A stretch of 64,000 bases of DNA from JAUMWX01 sp023394215. Its GTDB lineage: Bacteria > Bacillota > Clostridia > Tissierellales > Peptoniphilaceae. Below are positions 60,416-64,000 of this stretch, piece after piece. The position numbers and the translations under genes were made by a program. Below the pieces are notes generated by a model. It saw only the letters and a program-made list of their open reading frames with translations. It did not search any database and had not been told where the DNA came from. The stretch lies in NCBI GenBank assembly GCA_050313995.1, contig JBNPMM010000001.1; one strand, written 5' to 3'. Within the stretch, counting starts at the first letter, position 1. The number at the start of each line of letters is the position of its first letter.

Positions 60416-61804
60416 TTACTTTTCCTTATGCATAGAATTTACTGTTCTTGGATAAGGTATAACGTCTCTGATATTTTTCATACCTGTCAGATACATTACC
60501 ATTCTTTCAAACCCAAGTCCGAATCCGCCGTGCTTATTTCCTCCAAATCTTCTAAGGTCAGTGTACCATTGATAATCCTCAGGAACAATACCCTTTGCCT
60601 GCATGCTGGCTACCAGAACATCTTCTCTTTCTTCCCTTTGAGAACCTCCAATAAGCTCTCCTACACCGGGAACCAACATATCTGTAGCCGCAACCGTCTT
60701 TCCATCATCATTTAATCTCATGTAGAAAGATTTGATATCTTTTGGATAATCCGTAACAAATACAGGTCCGTTAAACACTTTCTCAGTAAGATATCTTTCG
60801 TGTTCAGTTTGCAAATCCGCTCCCCATTCCACAGGATATGCAAATTCTACATCAGCCTTCTTTAAAATCTCAATGGCTTCCGTATATGGAAGTCTCTTAA
60901 ATTCAGATTTTACAAGCTTATTTAACCTGTCAAGAAGTTCATTGTCTACAAACTTATTGAAAAATTCCATTTCTTCAGGAAGTTCTTTCATAACATATTC
61001 AACGATATACTTGACCATATCCTCTGCAAGGTCCATTACATCGGTCAATTCTGAGAAAGCTATTTCCGGCTCTATCATCCAGAATTCTGCAGCATGTCTC
61101 GGTGTGTTTGAATTTTCAGCCCTGAAAGTAGGTCCAAAGGTATAAACCTTGCCGTACGCCATAGCATAACCCTCAACTTCAAGCTGACCTGACACTGTAA
61201 GATTTGCAGCTGTACCGAAAAAGTCCTTGCTGTCATCCACCCTGTTATTTTCATCTTTTGGAAGGTCATTTAGATCAAAAGTTGTTACTCTGAACATTTC
61301 TCCGGCCCCTTCCGCATCCGATGCGGTAATAATAGGAGTATGAACATAAGTAAAACCTCTTTCGTTGAAAAACTTGTGTATTGCAAATGCCAAAACAGAT
61401 CTTACCCTAAACACGGCGTTGTAGGTATTTGTCCTTGCCCTAAGGGACGGTAAGGTTCTCAAATATTCAAGAGTATGTCTCTTATTTTGAAGAGGATAGT
61501 CCTTATCCGAATCATGAAGCACTGATATTTCTTCAGCCTGTATTTCAAATGCCTGCTTAGCACCTTCCGGCTTAACAAGCTTACCCTTAACCGCAACAGA
61601 TGCTGAAAGACCAAGAGAGAAAATTTCCTTAAAATTTTCAAGTCCCGCTTCAACAACAACTTGCACAGGATTAAAGAAGCTTCCGTCATTGATTTCTAAA
61701 AAACCGAAATTCTTTGATTCTCTGGACTTTCTTATCCATCCCTTAACTTCAACTTCTTGATTTAAGTATTTCTCGTAATTTTTAAACAAATGCTTAATTT
61801 CCAT
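60416..61804 (-). CDS. asnS: Asparaginyl-tRNA synthetase
   Basis: Charges tRNA(Asn) directly. The 462-residue class IIb protein has an N-terminal OB-fold (VEVKGWIRKSRESKNFGFLE) and catalytic motifs FTYVHTPIITASDAEGAGEMF, FGPTFRAENSNTPRHAAEFWM and GFGLGFERMVMYLTG. The Asn-type (not Asp-type) signature is clear from length and GEMF-like loop. It overlaps rarA by 11 bp, so it is translated from the rarA transcript. Confidence 0.95.
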   Translation of the reverse strand: MEIKHLFKNYEKYLNQEVEVKGWIRKSRESKNFGFLEINDGSFFNPVQVVVEAGLENFKEIFSLGLSASVAVKGKLVKPEGAKQAFEIQAEEISVLHDSDKDYPLQNKRHTLEYLRTLPSLRARTNTYNAVFRVRSVLAFAIHKFFNERGFTYVHTPIITASDAEGAGEMFRVTTFDLNDLPKDENNRVDDSKDFFGTAANLTVSGQLEVEGYAMAYGKVYTFGPTFRAENSNTPRHAAEFWMIEPEIAFSELTDVMDLAEDMVKYIVEYVMKELPEEMEFFNKFVDNELLDRLNKLVKSEFKRLPYTEAIEILKKADVEFAYPVEWGADLQTEHERYLTEKVFNGPVFVTDYPKDIKSFYMRLNDDGKTVAATDMLVPGVGELIGGSQREEREDVLVASMQAKGIVPEDYQWYTDLRRFGGNKHGGFGLGFERMVMYLTGMKNIRDVIPYPRTVNSMHKEK

Positions 61805-63134
61805 TTTCTTCTCCTGCTTTTATTTTATTTAATCTATCATTAATTTCTTTTTCATATCCAAGTTCATTAGGATAATAAAATACCTGCTTTTCTATTTCCT
61901 TAGGCAAATATCTTTGCCTTACCCAGGAATCCGGATAATCATGAGGATACTTATAACCTATACCTCTGTTTAAATCCTTGGCTCCACCATAGCTCGCATC
62001 TCTCAGATAATCGGGTGTTGCAAAAAAGCCCTCATTTTTAACAAAATCCATAGCCCTGTTTATAGCCATATACGCTGAATTACTCTTAGGGGCAAGCGCC
62101 ATATATATAACCGCATTTGCAAGTATTATCCTTGCTTCAGGATTACCTATTACATTTACGGCATTAAAAGCTGACATGGCAACATTTAAAGCATTAGGAT
62201 CCGCCAAACCTATATCCTCGCTTGCAAGTATGAGGATACGCCTCGCTATAAACTTTATATCCTCTCCTCCTGCAAGCATTTTTGCTAAATAATATATTGC
62301 CGCATCCGGATCTGAGCCTCTCATAGACTTTATAAATGCTGAAATTGTATCATAATGCTCGTCGGAATCCTTGTCATAATATGCAGGTTTATCTATTATG
62401 GAATTTTTTATATCATCCGCACTTATATGGATTTTACCGTCTTTTCTGTCATTTGATAAAATTGCAAGCTCCAAACTGTTCAGTAAAAATCTCGCATCCC
62501 CGCCGCTTGCCATTATAAGATGACTTACTGCCCTATCATCTATTTCTATATCAAAAGCTCCGTAACCCCTGTTCTTATCTCTGATTGCAAAATCAACCAA
62601 CTTTGCCAAATCCTTATCTCCCAATTTTTCAAGAGTAACAACATGGCATCTGGATATAAGGGCCTTATTCACTTCAAAGTAAGGATTTTCCGTAGTTGCT
62701 CCGATCAAAGTTATCAACCCGCTTTCAACATGTGGAAGCAAAGTATCCTGCTGAGACTTGTTAAACCTATGAATTTCATCTATAAACAATATCGTTCTTA
62801 ATGAATACATGGATAAATTGCTTTTAGCCCTATCTATAACTTCCTTTATATCCTTTACTCCCGCCGAAGTCGCAGACATTTCTCTAAAATCCATATTCCC
62901 GGATTTAGCTATTATATAGGCGAGGGTAGTTTTCCCTACCCCCGGCGGTCCGTAGAAAATCATAGATGAAATCCTTCCTGCTTTTACCATCCTATATAGG
63001 GGCTTATCCCTTCCAATAAGATGGTCCTGACCGACAAAGTCCTCTATGGTTTCAGGTCTCAATCTCGCCGCTAAAGGAGCATTTTTATTTAATTCTTCAC
63101 CTGCTGTCATTTCAAAAAAATTCAAATTATCCAT
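61794..63134 (-). CDS. rarA: Replication-associated recombination protein RarA (MgsA)
   Basis: AAA+ ATPase acting at stalled replication forks. The 446-residue protein has Walker A GPPGVGKTTLAYIIA near residue 55, Walker B LFIDEIHRFNKSQQD, GATTENPYFEVN and the C-terminal MgsA domain (GGAKDLNRGIGYKYPHDY). ATG 63134 follows GGGGAG. It starts right after the nrdR terminator, so transcription may come from partial read-through or an unseen promoter. Confidence 0.95.
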   Translation of the reverse strand: MDNLNFFEMTAGEELNKNAPLAARLRPETIEDFVGQDHLIGRDKPLYRMVKAGRISSMIFYGPPGVGKTTLAYIIAKSGNMDFREMSATSAGVKDIKEVIDRAKSNLSMYSLRTILFIDEIHRFNKSQQDTLLPHVESGLITLIGATTENPYFEVNKALISRCHVVTLEKLGDKDLAKLVDFAIRDKNRGYGAFDIEIDDRAVSHLIMASGGDARFLLNSLELAILSNDRKDGKIHISADDIKNSIIDKPAYYDKDSDEHYDTISAFIKSMRGSDPDAAIYYLAKMLAGGEDIKFIARRILILASEDIGLADPNALNVAMSAFNAVNVIGNPEARIILANAVIYMALAPKSNSAYMAINRAMDFVKNEGFFATPDYLRDASYGGAKDLNRGIGYKYPHDYPDSWVRQRYLPKEIEKQVFYYPNELGYEKEINDRLNKIKAGEENGN

Positions 63135-63146
63135 ATGCTCCCCTAA

Positions 63147-63181
63147 TTAAAAATGCCAAATTCATTAATAAATTTGGCATT
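63147..63181 (-). terminator. Terminator after nrdR
   Basis: AATGCCAAATT (63152-63162) and AATTTGGCATT (63171-63181) form an 11-bp perfect stem with an 8-nt loop, followed by five U residues on the minus strand. Confidence 0.88.
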
Positions 63182-63209
63182 AATACACTATTTAAGTCAA
63201 ATCTTTCAA

Positions 63210-63665
63210 TCAGTCGTCAGTCTTAAGATTCTTGATTTCTTCATAGAAAGTTTGAACGTCCTCAAATTCCCTGTAAACAGAAGCAAATCTTACATAGGCA
63301 ACCTTGTCAATCTTTTTAAGTTTCTCCATTATCATATCCCCTATATAGGCAGATGTTACTTCCTTTTGATTTAAATGATTAAGTTCAGTTTCGATTTCAT
63401 CGACCGCTTTTTCAAGCATATCTATCGATACTGGTCTCTTTTCACACGACTTTATCATACCGTTCAAAAGTTTGGTCCTTTGGAAGGGTTCTCTGGTATT
63501 ATCCTTCTTTATAACCATAACTTCCTGGTCTTCCACTCTTTCATAGGTGGTAAATCTCTTATCGCATCTTAAACATTCTCTTCTTCTTCTCACGGCCTCA
63601 TTGTCTTCCGTAGGTCTTGAGTCTATAACCTTTGAATCATGAAAACCACAATAAGGACATCTCAT
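63210..63665 (-). CDS. nrdR: Transcriptional repressor NrdR
   Basis: Zinc- and nucleotide-sensing repressor of ribonucleotide reductase genes. The 151-residue protein has the zinc ribbon (CPYCGFHDSKVIDSRPTEDN with RRRECLRCDKRF) and an ATP-cone domain (VIKKDNTREPFQRTKLLNGM). It lies 3 nt after ftsZ, a pairing common in clostridia. No NrdR boxes were seen in this window. Confidence 0.96.
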   Translation of the reverse strand: MRCPYCGFHDSKVIDSRPTEDNEAVRRRRECLRCDKRFTTYERVEDQEVMVIKKDNTREPFQRTKLLNGMIKSCEKRPVSIDMLEKAVDEIETELNHLNQKEVTSAYIGDMIMEKLKKIDKVAYVRFASVYREFEDVQTFYEEIKNLKTDD

Positions 63666-63668
63666 AGA

Positions 63669-64000
63669 TTATCCTCTTAGGAACGGAGGTATTATTAAGC
63701 CTGAACTTTCCTTGTTTTCACTTGTTTTTACCGAATTAACACTTGATGTGGATATCTTCTTGTTATCAAAACCTGTACCTATAACGGTGATCTTGATTTC
63801 ATCCTTCAATGTGTCGTCAATGCCTGCTCCCAAAATAATGTTAGCTTCCTGATCTATTTGATTTCTTATAAGTTCTGCCGCTTCACTTACTTCCAATAAC
63901 GCCATATCTGCAGCAGAAACATTTATCAAAACTGCTTTGGCTCCATCTATGGATGTTTCTAAAAGAGGACTCTTTATAGCCAACTTGGCAGCTTCTACAG
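63669..64000 (-). CDS. ftsZ: Cell division protein FtsZ, C-terminal part
   Basis: The frame enters from the right window edge and reads VEAAKLAIKSPLLETSIDGA, then SAADMALLEVSEAAELIRN and IILGAGIDDTLKDEIKITVI, the C-terminal half of the FtsZ tubulin-like domain. The TTG at 63983 is internal, not a start. The C-terminal linker is short (about 20 residues) and the protein ends in SSGLIIPPFLRG, a variant of the conserved C-terminal peptide that binds FtsA/SepF (IPPFLR). Confidence 0.93.
   Translation of the reverse strand, partial: VEAAKLAIKSPLLETSIDGAKAVLINVSAADMALLEVSEAAELIRNQIDQEANIILGAGIDDTLKDEIKITVIGTGFDNKKISTSSVNSVKTSENKESSGLIIPPFLRG

Noticed and set aside
1..64000. tRNA, rRNA, CRISPR array, transposase or phage genes
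   Set aside because: I looked for cloverleaf-like ends, regularly spaced repeats and DDE or integrase motifs and saw none; the gene order is core chromosome throughout.

Overview
The window is a chromosomal core segment of a low-GC, Gram-positive anaerobe of the Firmicutes. The best fit is the Peptoniphilaceae/Tissierellia group (Anaerococcus, Peptoniphilus or Finegoldia-like). This rests on strongly A/T-biased codons and spacers, GGAGG-type ribosome sites, TTGACA/TATAAT promoters, Firmicutes-type gene order (rpsP-khpA-rimM-trmD-rplS-rbgA-rnhB-dprA-topA; alaS-ireB-ruvX), RNase J, IreB, a T-box leader and the fumarase/aspartase/acetate kinase set. The genus is an inference. I see no rRNA, tRNA, CRISPR array, intact transposon or prophage gene. 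Almost all genes lie on the minus strand; the plus-strand exceptions are tmcAL, rpmB, aspA, a small MltG-like gene and one yitT gene.

Layout: 1-9.6 kb holds a partial secreted protein, topA, dprA, a YraN-family gene, rnhB, rbgA, and the ribosome/SRP operon ylxM-ffh-rpsP-khpA-rimM-trmD-rplS. 9.6-17.6 kb holds rpmF, then plsX-acpP-rnc-radical SAM-smc-ftsY. 17.7-20.1 kb is the divergent pair ackA/tmcAL. 20.3-21.8 kb is a small decayed patch with an orphan tail-anchored protein and two gene remnants. 21.8-27.6 kb is asp23-fakA-recG-rsmD-coaD-DivIVA-like, divergent from rpmB. 27.8-30.7 kb is fumC/aspA. 30.7-38.3 kb is an envelope/signalling block (YibE/F, alkaline phosphatase lipoprotein, a second lipoprotein, histidine kinase, response regulator, pseudouridine synthase). 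38.3-41.6 kb has a truncated MltG-like protein and a glcD-like oxidase with lrgA and a frameshifted lrgB, behind a long leader. 41.8-52.7 kb holds two unknown genes, a radical SAM protein, a DUF1292 protein with a His/Cys tail, a dipeptidase, a foldase, an S1 protein, YitT, a U32 protease-like tRNA hydroxylase, trmR, RNase J, yrzB-like, ruvX and ireB, followed by alaS. 55.3-57.3 kb holds an Rrf2 regulator divergent from a second yitT, and a DUF4298 gene. 57.7-64 kb holds leuS behind a T-box, asnS, rarA, nrdR and the 3' end of ftsZ.

The genes fall into connected sets. Translation and secretion are the largest. Acyl-phosphate phospholipid synthesis is covered by FakA, PlsX and AcpP. Acetate links AckA to the acetate-using tRNA ligase TmcAL. 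Aspartate to fumarate to malate is covered by AspA and FumC. A two-component system with its own lipoprotein sits beside phoA. The most unusual signals are regulatory: two CCAT-N4-ATGG boxes bracketing the rpmF promoter, a 12-bp inverted repeat at the transcription start of ylxM-ffh, divergent promoters sharing one palindromic -35 box between rpmB and asp23, a roughly 240-nt leader before glcD-lrgAB with a tandem-GA hairpin, and a G6-tract frameshift in lrgB. I found no convincing complete new defence or mobile system. All family assignments come from reading motifs, without database searches.
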